Shown here: positions 43,364 through 54,249 of the stretch, piece by piece
Numbering within the stretch: the stretch's first letter is position 1
How the letters are laid out: each line of letters begins with the position of its first letter
Source: Ascarosepion bandense
Lineage: Eukaryota > Mollusca > Cephalopoda > Sepiida > Sepiidae
Assembly (NCBI GenBank): GCA_037127315.1
Contig: JBBBDQ010000421.1
Span: 3,490,001 to 3,554,000 of the forward strand
Reading direction: 5' to 3'
DNA length: 64,000 nt
The notes under the pieces: generated by a model
What the model was told of the DNA's origin: nothing
The model's database searches: none
What the model saw: the letters and a program-made list of their open reading frames with translations, nothing else
Program-made: the position numbers and the translations under genes

Positions 43364-43756
43364 ATTGGGTCGTCCGGAAAGTTCATTCTGATTTTTTAAG
43401 AGAAATTGCAACACTAAAAAAAGGTATATCATTAAATGTTTATTCAACTAAATATAAAAAAATTGTTCTAAATTCTTTCTCTATTTTTAGCTTCAACTAA
43501 GAGTTTTGGCAATTACTCGGCAAAGAATTTATTCAAATGTTTTGTTTTTTTAATGTTTGTTTATGTTATACAAAAAATTAACATTTAAACCACTGAGATT
43601 ATTCTGTAAAGTCCTGAATAAATGAAAATCCGGAGTAGCAATGTTTGGTCAATATGGCGGACGAGGTAACATGTCGCAGCAAAACTGAAACAATTTTTGC
43701 CGGGTCGCCCAAAAAAAAGCGTGAGGTGTATCATCCTGATAAAAAAAAATGTTTTC
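43364..43756 (-). pseudogene. mariner transposase C-terminal fragment with terminal repeat
   Basis: GGGTCGTCCGGAAAGTTCAT at about 43370 is a typical mariner terminal repeat. On the minus strand the protein reads FYQDDTPHAF, PRPPY and PDFHLFRTLQNNLSGLN, scattered over two frames, and then a NKFFAE-type end. The second and third catalytic aspartates of the mariner DD34D set fall in YQDD and PDFHLF. The N-terminal half is missing because the LTR of the next element begins at 43757. Confidence 0.75.
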
Positions 43757-43870
43757 TGTAGTACCGTATATATATAGTACTCGGAGAAGTAAACAGAAAA
43801 TAGCCTGTCATCATAGAGAACTTGTAGAGCTGTGCTATGACTACTGTTACTCACATTGATATGTGAAACA
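43757..43870 (+). mobile_element. 5' LTR of a Gypsy-like element
   Basis: TGTAGTACCGTATATATATA to GTGAAACA. It matches the copy at 47569-47700 through CAGAAAATAGCC, AGAGCTGTGCTATRACTACT and ACATTRATATG. TAACAACGACGTCGCCG follows directly, where a primer-binding site is expected. Confidence 0.78.
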
Positions 43871-45404
43871 TAACAACGACGTCGCCGAAAGGATACATTA
43901 TTTCACGAGACGACACAGAACACGTGGAAATATGAATGAGAACTTTTACGGCATTCGCAAGAGTAAATAAATTACGAGACTCAAAGTCTAATGGTGGAGA
44001 AAACGTGATAACCGATTTATTTCTTGCTACCGTGGAAAGCGAAGCTGTGAAGAAAATATCGACAATGTGTTATCTGAGCGAGTTAGAATAAATGACGTAA
44101 AAAATAGAACATAATCCCACCCCCAAAAAAATTTGTAATAGCGAAAAGAACCAAGTTTTTAGAAAGAAGACAAGCACCACGGAAGTCTATTGTGCAATAC
44201 TTGCATAGATTGCAAGGACGGGTAAAGTATTGTGAACTTGAAAAATTGGAAGCCCATAAAATGACTACAGAAGATGAATTGATTCTTCTTAGATTCATAA
44301 AAAGCTTGCAAGAACAAAACCACAAGCATTAAATACTAGAATTAGAATTGATTAGAGAATTTCATCAACCAAATGAAAAATAAGAAATATTGGACAAACA
44401 ATACCGAATCTATAATTAAATGTAAATATTGTGGAAAAAATCATATGAGAAACAAGTATAATTGTCCAGCTTTCTGAAAAATATGCTAAAATTGCAAAAA
44501 CTGATCATTTTCAGAACATATGCAAATACGAAAAGCAAATAAGAAAATGCTCAAGCTACTTCTGGAAAAGAAGCTGTAGCATTTACAATGATTAAACAAA
44601 AACGATGTAGAGAAAAAACACGGATAAATGGCCAAATATTTTAAATGCAAGTTGATACAGGCTGTGAAATTACACTGATGTTAAAAGAAAATTAGGACGA
44701 TCGGAATTATTAAAAAGCAATTCCATTCTGGAAAAATCAATTCCATGGAAGTAGAAAAAATGAAGTAACACTATTGAAAGACTATAAAGCAAACATTCGA
44801 CTAAAGAAAGACCATCACTCAAAGTATATATAGTCAAGAAAAGTTCCAGTTCATATCCTACCTTTGGTAGTAGCAAAATTAAACAAAATGATACAAGGCA
44901 TGCTAGAAAGAGTAACTCAAGGTGGTAGTAAATGGGCGTCACCGATAGTAGGGATAAAGAAAGCTTATGGAGATTTAAAGATATGTGGTGATTATAAAGT
45001 AGGGATGAATCACCAGATAATCACCAGATGAATCACCAGATAATCACCAGATATGTTTAGACTGGTTTCCGTTGTAAAATATCAAAACTGCAAGCCAAGA
45101 GTTAACAAAAATTGAGTACTTTGAAAAATAGATTTCAAGTCAGTATACAACCAAATAGAAATTGCCTAGACATTCAAGGAAATAACCACAATAAATACCG
45201 CCATCGTTTATTGAGATGAACACGTCTACCATTTTGAATAACAACTTCCAGGCAAAATTTTCAAAAAGCAATTGAAAAAGTCTTATTGAGAAAAGTAAAA
45301 AATATTATAATATACCAGGACAACGTAGGTGTAGGGGCGAGAACTAAAGAAGAGTTAAAATATAAAACAGAGTAAATTTTGACAGGCTTGACCATAAACA
45401 AAGA
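43871..45404 (+). pseudogene. gag and 5' pol of the Gypsy-like element
   Basis: The gag part has a frame with RRQAPRKSIVQYLHRLQGRV at about 44165-44220. A zinc-knuckle block, CKYCGKNHMRNKYNCPAF, lies at 44421-44475, with ICKNCK next to it. A protease-like VDTGCEIT is found near 44651. The start of the reverse transcriptase follows: VPVHILPLVVAKLNKM, then GGSKWASPIVGIKKAYGDLK with ICGDYK near 44985. All blocks carry stops or frame changes. The YxDD region is not recognisable. Confidence 0.72.
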
Positions 45405-46115
45405 TTACACATCACTCAATAAATACCGAGCCTAACTAATAAAATAACAACTTTTAGGCAAAATTCGAATTTATTTAGCAACATAATTTCATTTAAGCGT
45501 GATACTTCTCTAACGATTTGATGTCTTTTTGTAGAACGATTTGTCTTTGGCCTCAAAATACGCCTCAGTTTCCAATGTCACTTCTTCATTGGAGCCAAAT
45601 CTCTTTTCCTGGAACATTCTTTTGAGGTCTACAAACAGTCAGCAGTCGCTGGGGCCAGATCTGGAAAATAAGGTGAATGTGGAAGCAATTCGAAGTGCAA
45701 TTAATTTAGTTCTGCCATTGTTGCGATCGACTTGTGACACGGTGCGTTCTCATGGTGAACGATCACTTTTTTCTTCTTCATTTGTATCCGTTTTTGGTAT
45801 TTTCTTCCTTCAAATGCACCAATAAAGCTATGTAATATTCGCTATTCATGGGTCTTCCTTTCTCAAGGTAATCGATGAACAAAATACTTTGCGCATCCAA
45901 AAATATGAAGGCTAAACCTTGCCTGCTGATGTTTGCATCTATGGTCACTTAGGAAGGTTTTCACCATCTGCTGCCCACTCAGCTGACTGCCGATTTGACT
46001 CCGGAGTGAAATGGTGGATCCATGTTTCATCCATTGTCACATATTTATCCAAAGACTGCTTCTTGTTGTACTAAAACAGTTACAAACTACGCTCTGAATT
46101 GTTGACGCGTCGAAG
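45405..46115 (-). pseudogene. mariner copy nested in the Gypsy-like element
   Basis: On the minus strand the protein reads VTMDETWIHHFTPES at 46045-46000, FGCAKYFVHRLP near 45900, KKKVIVHHENAPCHKS near 45765, SPDLAP-type residues near 45655 and RFGSNEEVTLETEAYFEAKD, then KSFYKKTSNR, near 45600-45510. The order is that of a mariner transposase. The second aspartate of the catalytic set is changed (HHEN instead of HQDN). ACTCAATAAATACCGAGCC at 45413 resembles a mariner end. The 5' part is truncated. Confidence 0.78.
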
Positions 46116-47568
46116 ATATGATATTTTGGATATCAAATATCAAACGAAAGCATATTACCTGATAATAGACTAACAAAGAAAATTACAGAAATAGCTTCTC
46201 CAACAAATAAGAAAGAATTAGAATCCTTTTGGGGATTAATATTTTTATAGTTACTATATAACAAGATCCAGCGACATAATAGAATCATTTGAAAACATTC
46301 TGCAAAAAATAATGAATTTGAGTGGACAAAGAAGCAAACCATTGCTTTTGAAACACTAAAGAATATTGTGAGGAGCAAACTAGTCATAAAAGGTTTTGAT
46401 CCCTAAAAAGAACTAACGTTAACCACGGACGTAAGTGATAAGGTGATTGCTGCTGTTCTATAAGAAAACCCAGTCATATCCATATAAAGAAGTTAACGTC
46501 AGCAGAAACTAATCGAATATTTAAAAAAAACGCTAGTAATAGTATGGAGCAATGAAAGGGTACGAAACTTTTGATGGGAAAAAATGGTAAACGTGGTAGC
46601 CAGGATATTCAAAAGATATAGAGAAATACGTTAAGAAATGCCCAAAATCTTCGGAAGTAAAAAAAATTTCAACCAAGCAAAAATTCGCTCATGGTCCAAG
46701 AAAGCAAATCGATGGGTTAAGGTCCTTATGGATCATACATATGTTGGATATGAGTGATTAGTCTTAGTATTAATGGAATCATATTCAGGATGACCAGAAG
46801 TTGTCAGAGTAAAAGACTGAAAAGCCACCTAAAAACTAATACTAATAACAATATTCTCAAGGAATAGAGTACCCCAGACACTTGTCACTGACAATGCACT
46901 CAAATTTTGCGACGAGCATTTATGTGCGTGGTTAAACAAATTGGATGCACCCATACAAGACACCACCATAAAACCCACAATCCGATGGCATTGCTTAAAG
47001 ATTGGTGCAAACCTTGAAAATGAGTTTAAAAGTATTCTCACCACTTATGGAAAACATAGAAATATATTTACCAAAAATGCTTCTCAGTTACAGATCTATT
47101 CCACATGCAGGAAGAGAACAGCTCGTCGGCATTAATGGGAAGATAAATCAGAGCCCCCCCCCCTAACTATGTACTTTCAAACGAGAGAAAAGGTATAGTA
47201 CAGAAAGACTAAAGAGACGAATCCAGATGCAAAAGTCCTGGTGCAAAATGGTCACGACGAGGCTATATTAAAAAAAGAACAAAATATACTAGAACATGCA
47301 GATCAGTTCAGAAGCAGACATGATCTGGAAGATGTGGAGATGGAAGTTCAAGAAGAAGAAGCGCATAAAGTTAAAAAGTGAAACAGAGCAAGAAATGAAA
47401 GAAGGTGATAATGAGCGGCTGGACGAAGATGAGGAGAAAAATGAAGAGAGACCGAGATCACGATTAAAGTGATCTCAAGAGAGACAAGAGGAAGAACAAT
47501 ACAAAACAAAAATAATTAGCAGTAGTAAGAGAAAAAAAAGGGCGTACAACCACTCCAATTCAAAGAGG
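46116..47568 (+). pseudogene. 3' pol (RNase H to integrase) of the Gypsy-like element
   Basis: The protein resumes with GYQISNESILPDNRL-like residues at about 46120 and NKKELESFWGLI. An integrase zinc-binding part, DIEKYVKKCPKS, follows near 46615. The catalytic core shows WIIHMLD, QTLVTDNA-like TLVTDNALKFC (46875) and NPQSDGIA near 46970. A charged K/E/R-rich tail runs to 47520. Frames are broken throughout. Confidence 0.68.
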
Positions 47569-47700
47569 TGTAGTATCGTATGAAAATGAAGAGTATATAT
47601 AGAGCGTACATGAAGAATTAGGACAGAAAATAGCCCGTCGACATGGAGAATTCGCAGAGCTGTGCTATAACTACTGCTGCTTACATTAATATGCGGAACA
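47569..47700 (+). mobile_element. 3' LTR of the Gypsy-like element
   Basis: TGTAGTATCGTATGAAAATG to ATGCGGAACA, preceded by a purine-rich AAAGAGG. Compared with the 5' LTR it has an insertion near its start and roughly one difference in six positions in the aligned part. Confidence 0.77.
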
Positions 47701-47948
47701 GTTCATATCCCGTTCGGCAATTTTTGAAAATTATTATTATTGTCTTAATTCGTCAAGTTGCGAGCAGTACTTTTAAGAATCAGTTGACTTGTTACTTAGC
47801 AGAAACTCATAGCACAATATTCTTTTTGGTGTATAAAGTTTGGGAGATTTTTTACTCAGATCATGTGGTATCTAAACCTCGTAGTGGTTTGAGTAACCAA
47901 GCTTCATTAAGTGCACACGTATAGTATAAAATTGATAATTTTGTGTTC
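47701..47948. other. No gene firmly recognised
   Basis: A 93-codon plus frame (47643-47924) includes AETHSTIFFLVYKVW and SKPRSGLSNQ, vaguely like a mariner N-terminus, but not well enough to call. Confidence 0.35.
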
Positions 47949-48052
47949 CTGCCAATTCTCGCTTTGTATAATACCTGCCAATTCTCGCTTTGTATAATAC
48001 CTGCCAATTCTCGCTTTGTATAATACCTGCCAATTCTCGCTTTGTATAATAC
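47949..48052. repeat. Perfect 26-bp tandem repeat, four copies
   Basis: CTGCCAATTCTCGCTTTGTA plus TAATAC is repeated four times without a mismatch. There are no spacers. In a region where nearly everything is mutated, identity of all copies implies recent expansion. Confidence 0.95.
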
Positions 48053-48078
48053 CGGTTATTCTCCATCAAAATCTTCAT

Positions 48079-49000
48079 TTAGTCGTTATCTGTACTGGGA
48101 TGTCTGAGTAAGTGTTCTTCATCAATAAGGCTACAATATTCTTCTTTTATTGGCTGTGTTCCTTCAGGACGTAAGTGATCACATCCCTCCACGTCTTTCT
48201 TTGTAGCTCTTAACATCCTTCTCGTTTTACCTCTCCTAAACTCTTCACTGCTATCCATTTTCTCAAGTTGCTTCCTTCTGTCTCTACTTTCTTCTATCCA
48301 TCTCCTGGGTATCAGTTTCTCCAAGCCCTCTTTAAGAATTACATTCTCAGAAACTTCAGCTGTCTGTTCTTGATGTTAAGTTTCACTTTTCGCTTCCACC
48401 CTCCCCAAAATCTCTTCGTTGCTCACACGTTCGGTCGATGATATCCTCAGTATCCGTCTGTATAACCACATTTCGGTTGCTTCTTCTCGTCATCTTTAAG
48501 AGATTGCCTAGCATTCGCTACCATATTGAAGGACAGGCATAACAATCCAGTAGTCTTTGTTTTCAACAAAATTTCCCCTCTCTCAATATCCTACTTAGCT
48601 TCTGGAGAGCATCCTTGTCTATGCCAATACGCCTTCTCAGTGTCGCACCTTCCGTCCTCTGTTAGGACACTTCCCAGGTATTTAAATTTATGTACCTGCT
48701 TGATTTTAGTATTCCTGGTCTATTGTTGGCATTTTAAGCTCCTCTTTTTACTGATGACCAGATATTCAATTTGTTTTTTTTAGTTAACATATAGTGTTTT
48801 CTCTCTGATTTCTTTAATTACTTTCTTTCGTATGCTTTGAAGTTTCCTTTTCGTCTCTAGTATCAGTAATATATCATCTGTGTATCTTATATTGTTCAGA
48901 TTGCGGCTGCAATGTCGTATCCTGGTAAAACTTTTAAAGCTCTCAGGATTGTCTCGCTTTATAGGTTGAATAGATCAGGTGAGAAATATTTATTTGTTTA
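48079..49000 (-). pseudogene. RTE/BovB-like LINE 3' fragment
   Basis: On the minus strand a YTDD box (YADD equivalent) lies at about 48890. After it come FKYLGSVLTEDGRCDTE near 48675, NRQLKFLRM near 48365 and the C-terminal frame 48324-48079 (KLIPRRWIEESRDRRKQLEK, MDSSEEFRRGK). The family is the same as at 12310-14020. The copy is 5'-truncated at about the catalytic box and has several frame changes. Confidence 0.8.
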
Positions 49001-49020
49001 AAACCTCTTTTATTTATGTA

Positions 49021-49200
49021 CTAGCCGTATAGCCCGGCATTGCTCGGGTGTAATGAAAACGTTAAAACTAATCCATGGTCCTGGAGCTCAGACTCAGCCT
49101 AAAGAATATCTGTGTGAAGTTTGGTAAAAATCGGATAAAAATTGTGGATTTGTATAAAGGACATACAGACAGATAAAGACATACACACAAACATCTTGCA
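49021..49200 (-). mobile_element. Helitron-like 3' end with a variant interior
   Basis: CTAG at 49021-49024, preceded by A, and the inverse of CCCGAGCAATGCCGGGCTAT give the 3' terminus. The shared 3' block runs only to GAGTCTGAGC (49090-49098), followed by a new segment (AAGTTTGGTAAAAATCGG). Then comes ATACAGACAGATAAAGACAT..CATCTTGCA, which matches the inverse of the GCAAGATGTTTGTGTGTGTC part of the other copies. A deleted or distinct subfamily. Confidence 0.75.
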
Positions 49201-49329
49201 TTTGTCAGCTGTAGTACCTTCACCGTACATAACATTTTTTGTTGCTTGCGAGAAATTTTTACCTTTACGATAATAAAAAAACATCAATATCTAAAAAGCA
49301 ACTTATAATCTACCATTTTCATACGGATG

Positions 49330-49905
49330 CAAGATGACAAACCTTGCTGCTGCTTTCAAAAAGGACCTCCAGTCAGTGGTCGACTTTGGTAAGAAATGGC
49401 TCATAAACTTTAATGCTTCCAAACCGAAGCTGCTATCCTTTAACCACAAGAGACAATCTTTCCTATCTGCCATCAGCATAGATCACGTTTGTCTCCCTGA
49501 GAGCAATACACTGCGCCTCATCGGTTTCACTCGATTACATTAAATTCTAGGTCCCACCCTTTTACTGTGAAACAGATAAGATGTAACCGCAATTTCTACT
49601 CCAACAGCTTCTTTCCTCGCACTTCCCACCTGTGGAATTCCCTACCACATGCTTGCTTCCCCGACGGCTACAACCTCCAGGAGTTTAAATGTAAGGTCAA
49701 TAGACATCTCCTAACACACTAACTCGCATCCATTCTCTCAAACACCCTTCCCATCTACCCAACCCCCATCCTCGCTATCCTTACCCGTCTATCGCCCTCC
49801 TTCTGACATTTCCTATATCTAACCACTCTTTCCAATCACTCTCCCCTATGTAGCCCCCTGCGCAATAGTGGCAATGGAATGCCTTGCTTGGGGTGAAATG
49901 ATTAA
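49330..49905 (+). pseudogene. LINE fragment with internal deletion
   Basis: The frame 49334-49543 gives MTNLAAAFKKDLQSVVDFGK, KWLINFNASKPKLLSFNH and LPESNTLRLIG. The next part of the protein is missing. HPF..VKQIRCNRNF, SRTSHLWN-type residues and CFPDGYNL-like residues follow from 49555. The end GCCTTGCTTGGGGTGAAATG at about 49880-49900 and an A-rich tail are intact. Confidence 0.82.
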
Positions 49906-49959
49906 AAAAAAAATTAGCTAAATCTACTTTTAAAAAAAGTCATGTCCGTGTCGAGCCAT

Positions 49960-50575
49960 TTATAAATCTGCATTGAATATTGATGTCATATCTGGTCAAG
50001 CGCCCCTGTTGTTCGCCTTAAATTTCTCGACAAGATCCAAAGAAGAATCTGCAATGTAGTCGATCCTGATCTGATGGCTCGACTCCATCTCTCTCTCACC
50101 GTTGAGATGTGGCTTTTCTCTGTTTTACAAATACTTTCACGGATTTTGCTCCGATGTGCTTAGCTCCTTGGTGACTCCCATGCGCGATTTTACTCGAGCT
50201 CCTAGACTGGTAACAAGGTCCCACTTTTTTTTTACTATGAAAACAATCAAGTGTAACCACAACTTGTACTTAACAGCTTCTTTTCTCGAACTTCCCACCA
50301 GTGGAACTCCCTTCCATATTCTTCTTTCCCTGGTAGCTACAATCTCTAAGATTTTAAATGCAACGTCAACTGTCACCTCTTATCTTCTTAATCCTCATCC
50401 TTCTTCTCAGTATACATATTGCTCCCACACAGCTCTTTTCACTAATGTGCTAGTCCTTCTATTTCTCATTCTCCGACTCCTATTGTGACCTGTCTTCCTC
50501 TCTCTTCACTCTCCTATTATGTAACCCACTGCACACCAGTGGCAGTTCTACTTTGCTTGAGGTGAGACGATTATA
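49960..50575 (+). pseudogene. LINE 3' fragment, second copy in tandem
   Basis: Begins around HIWSSAPVVR-like CATATCTGGTCAAGCGCCCC. The frame 50102-50488 then carries LFYKYFHGFCSDVLSSLV and FTRAPRLVTRSH. It ends TGCTTGAGGTGAGACGATTA. It directly follows the previous LINE fragment in the same orientation. Confidence 0.82.
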
Positions 50576-51930
50576 AAATAAAAAACATTAAGTAATTTTG
50601 AATATTTTTTTCAAAAGATATTTGGAAGTGTACTCTAATCTAAAATTTAATCATATTATAACTGTCGATAAATTCTAACGTCATGGCACATGAACGACTA
50701 GAAATCGGCCTGAACTTTCCAGATAACCTAATAGAATGTTATTGAATTAGGTAAGTGATAAGAAAATGATGTAAGACCTGAAAATTACGAAGATATGATG
50801 AATATATGCAGTTAAAAGTTAAGATTATACTTTTCTGGGAAGCAACTCCGCGGGAGTCGGCTTTACAAAATAGCATTTCTTGAGATAATCTTGAGAAGAA
50901 TCTGTAGAGGATGAAGACGTATGCCGGTCTAGGCTGTAGACCCTAAGCTGCGGTACTAAAGAATGGCGCTCTTTTGAACATTTGCCATTAAGAAGGCATA
51001 CAAATTTGCGTTTGTGGGAAAGGAACTGTCAGGCGGAAAATACGGCATCTTTCTTTCTAAGAAAAAGAATTCACATTTTAGGATTGACTGGTGAAAACAT
51101 TCTCAGTGTCAACGATTTGCTATTTTAAGAGATGAGATAAAGTGAGTATCATGCTGCGCAAGTCCTGTTTATGTACAAAACCTTTAAAAAAGCATTAACA
51201 TCACACTCGAGAACAAGAGATTGCGCACATTGCGTGTGGGACATTCTGCGCGAACTCATTATAATCGAACCTGTTCATAAGTCTCAAAACATAGGAAACG
51301 AGAACGATGTAAAAATCAGAGATAGCTGACTGTTTACTACTAAACTGTTAGATGGAGAGCGAGGCTGTGTAATGTATTATAATCTAACCTGTTCATGCTT
51401 TCTACCTCTGTGAAATGAGGATGAACATTAAATTCAAACACAAATAACTATCATACAACCACCACATACAACCACATAAGTAAAACCCACAAGATTTTAC
51501 CACTGTCGACTGTCTGTATTTCAACTATGATCATCATATACCCCAGTTGTTCCTAATTCGCATGACTGACTTTTCATTAAAAAAAAAAGGCTTTCTTTTA
51601 ATATTACAGCTGTGTCTACCTGTGTGGCAACTTACAAAATTGCAATGTATGTCATCAATATTACCTTCAGACAATAATAACACCATGGATACAATCTCCA
51701 TTATCCTCAATTTGCATCATAGATATTTCTGATGTATATTCGTTCGGTTGTTTTGGAATAATACTAAAAGTCATTCATGATTGCCAGAGATAATTACAGG
51801 ATTTAGCCGAATTGTTAACTAATATCTTGTTTGGTGTGGAATTTTGCCAAGATGTGTATTTTGCACTGGGTAAAGCAGAGAGATGTCCCTGAGTACGAAA
51901 CACAAATGGGCTGGGTTTTGTTTTGACTAA
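50576..51930. other. No gene recognised
   Basis: Mixed sequence, less AT-rich around 50850-51000 (GCCGGTCTAGGCTGTAGACC), without a domain or repeat that I can match. Confidence 0.45.
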
Positions 51931-51933
51931 CGA

Positions 51934-52280
51934 GGGCCAAAAGTGTCAGCACCCGAGGTGGGGTAAATTTCACCGGAAGCTCCAGGTGTCAGTGAGGTAA
52001 CTATTTAAGTGACTTAAGCTGTCACATAGTTGAAAGTTAAATCCAGCAATTGCAGAGAGAAACTGAGTTGATAACAGCTCAGAAAGGACTCAGTAAGACC
52101 GAGCGGGCAGCCAATGGCTGTCCGCTCGTATGCACGTGTGCCTAATCCTACAGGATCCGACCCACCCACTCCACAAGAGCGAATAAAAGAGAATTGTGTA
52201 TTTTGTATATATTTGTTGATGTCTGTTGATTTTATCAGTTGTGAATAAGATAGTCATTTTGCAAAGCAGTTGATTCCCCC
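51934..52280 (+). mobile_element. Possible solo or 5' LTR
   Basis: TGTCAGCACCCGAGGTGGGG could be an LTR start. A promoter/poly-A-like stretch with GAATAAAAGAGAATTGTG follows near 52182. TTTTGGCAGCGAAAATATC at about 52287 resembles the primer-binding sites of LTR elements. GC-richer than its surroundings. No matching partner LTR or gag/pol could be found. Confidence 0.35.
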
Positions 52281-52455
52281 TCGATTTTGGCAGCGAAAAT
52301 ATCTTTATTTCGATTACAGTATTCTTGCCGGATGGGTTGAAGTTTATTTTCGTCGACGAAGAAGCAGAAAAGGTTTATTCCCCGTTGGATTGTTTGCAAG
52401 TTTTAATCTTCGCCATCGCTAGTTCCCAGAAGCAGTTAATATTTACCACGGGCAT

Positions 52456-52458
<3 letters not shown>

Positions 52459-52515
<57 letters not shown>
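52459..52515. repeat. (AAG)n microsatellite
   Basis: About 18 AAG units, giving long lysine and phenylalanine open frames that are not genes. Confidence 0.95.
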
Positions 52516-52621
52516 GTAACGGTTGTCGTTAAAACGAGAATTACATTTTTTCGAAGTTTTTGAAAATGTAACTTTTTCTTCTTTAAAAGCGTAAATATTA
52601 AATTTTGTTATTTTTGCTACT

Positions 52622-53035
52622 ACACTCCCGATCAAAAATTTAAGACCACTTAAAAATCTTTAAAAAGAATTTTTTTTTTACAGATAGATTTTAAACTCCT
52701 ACCACTTAAGATTACCAATACTACAATCTAAAAAGTTATGGAAACAAAAAGCTACATTCCAAACATTTTATTTAGAAATTTACATTTTTATAAAAATGAG
52801 GCGATTTACACATGATCAAAATTATAAGACCAGAGACAAAAATTCTACGTAATTGTACAAAAAGTTTATGAAAACATTCAACAACCAAATTTAATAATGA
52901 AGTCTACCTCTACTGCGTTTGATGACTTCAAAAATTCTGTCGGGCATTCTAGAAATAAGCGTTTCCATTAAAGTACGGGGATGTTGCTCCACCTTCTGAA
53001 ATGTCGCCTGTAGAGTTGATGTTTGCCAAAAGGTT
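52622..53035 (-). pseudogene. Tc1-like transposon 3' fragment
   Basis: CACTCCCGATCAAAAATTTA followed by AGACCACTT is a Tc1-type terminal sequence (52624). On the minus strand the protein ends METLISRMPDRIFEVIKRSR, GRLHY and stop (52891), which matches the last 30 residues of Tc1-family transposases. The rest is absent: it stops near 53035 where Gypsy-like sequence begins. Confidence 0.75.
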
Positions 53036-53039
53036 AAGT

Positions 53040-53250
53040 TCGTTTTTAATAAATTACTATCAGAACGTAAGACGAGAGTATCAAGAAATAACAATATAAG
53101 TAGATACTTCAAACCTGGAGATAAGGTGTTTCTTAAAATGCATCAATAGGGGAAAATAATTCTGAGAAGATGGGGCTATAAAAGAACGATATAGATAGTA
53201 CAAATACAAAGTTGGAAAATAAGAGACACCTCGATCAGTGAAAAGAAAAT
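53040..53250 (+). pseudogene. Gypsy-like integrase C-terminal fragment
   Basis: FKPGDKVFLKMHQ near 53107, then GKIILRRWGYKRT and a W.IRDTSIS block, matches the 'GD.V..r......G.i..r.G...Y.V' tail of Gypsy integrases. One stop inside. It may be the remnant into which the Tc1 fragment inserted. Confidence 0.5.
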
Positions 53251-53573
53251 TCACCAATTTTAAAGTTTCCCAAAAAGAGGTAACTTTAAAAACATTTTAT
53301 AACATGTTTGACGTGCTCATGCCATCAGTAATTGTTGAACCAAGGTTCTACGGTAAGAGAAGAAGAAGAACAACAGAATTTTTAAATATTAAACCGATGC
53401 TGAAGAAATATGATCTAAGGAGGAAATTATCTCAAAGGAAAAGTTTCAGATAGGAATTAAATGTCGCTGCCGACATTTGAGTTTGAACACGGATCACCAG
53501 AGAACAAATATAGTTGACCTTGTTTTGATGAAATTAGAGGAATCTTGCTGTAGGGATCACGTGACGTTGTAAA

Positions 53574-53577
<4 letters not shown>
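53251..53577. other. No gene recognised
   Basis: A 71-codon frame (53238-53453, lysine/arginine-rich) continues from the Gypsy fragment, without a recognised domain. Confidence 0.45.

Positions 53578-53632
<55 letters not shown>
53578..53632. repeat. (TA)n microsatellite
   Basis: Uninterrupted TA run of about 27 units. Confidence 0.95.
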
Positions 53633-53634
<2 letters not shown>

Positions 53635-53779
53635 CATTCACGTCAGAAAAAGAACACGGTCTGACAGTATTTTTTGAAGGCGTTATTTCTAGTATATGTG
53701 ACTCTACAGAAACTGCCATAGGAACAATCTCCTACACAAAGAATGAATCTTCAGGTACCCACAATTAGACTAATCCCAA

Positions 53780-54249
53780 TGACAGCCCTGCGAATTCTCC
53801 AACTAGATTCATGACCGTTCATTTAAAGAAAGAAAAAATAAAATGGTCCTGTGAGAAGTACAAAGTTGTTAGGATGGCATTCCATGAAGCGTTACACAAA
53901 CCTTAGAAAAACATCACACGCCAAACATAAACCTGAAAGTTTAGAAGTGTTGGAATGGATGATCTAGTTCGGTCACAAGAAAGCAATAAAACAAATTCAA
54001 AACACATTGGACAGAATTAATTTACGGAATACAAGAATCTTATACAAGAAGCCAATGAAATCATGAGGCATATGAGTCAGACACAAAATATTGAAATAGA
54101 GGAACGAAAACAACTCTCAAAATTACAACCAACAAAGCATAACTTCAAAACTATTAAACACTAAAATGCAGCATTTAAATTAATTCTAAATGAAGAAGAT
54201 CCTCATATACATCTTAATGAAGCGATATATGCATCAGCAATAGCAGCAA
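53780..54249 (+). pseudogene. N-terminal part of a LINE with restriction-like endonuclease
   Basis: Scattered over frames: KQLSKLQPTKHNFKTIKH and LNEEDPHIHLNEAIYASAIA near 54110-54245. These match the N-terminal section of the protein whose RT and endonuclease parts follow at 55398-56530. Between them lies another LINE (54250-55397), so the element was split by insertion. Confidence 0.5.

Larger units (their letters stand above)
43757..47700 (+). mobile_element. Gypsy-like LTR retrotransposon, full span, decayed and nested
   Basis: Both short LTRs (114 and 132 bp) are recognisable, and the coding blocks lie between them in Gypsy order: gag, zinc knuckle, protease, RT start, integrase, LTR. 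A mariner copy interrupts it at 45405-46115. The coding part is riddled with stops and frame changes on every block, so it is non-functional. The LTRs differ clearly from each other by substitutions and indels, which points to an old insertion. Target duplication is not clear (TTTTC before, GTTCA after). Confidence 0.75.

Noticed and set aside
47643..47924. mariner N-terminus continuing the 43.4-kb fragment
   Set aside because: The resemblance is faint and the strand is opposite to that of the left fragment.
47949..48052. CRISPR-like direct repeats
   Set aside because: The units are contiguous without spacers and the DNA is clearly eukaryotic.
52325..52516. 63-codon frame after the putative LTR as gag
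   Set aside because: Half of it is the (AAG)n run, and the first 40 residues match nothing I recognise.
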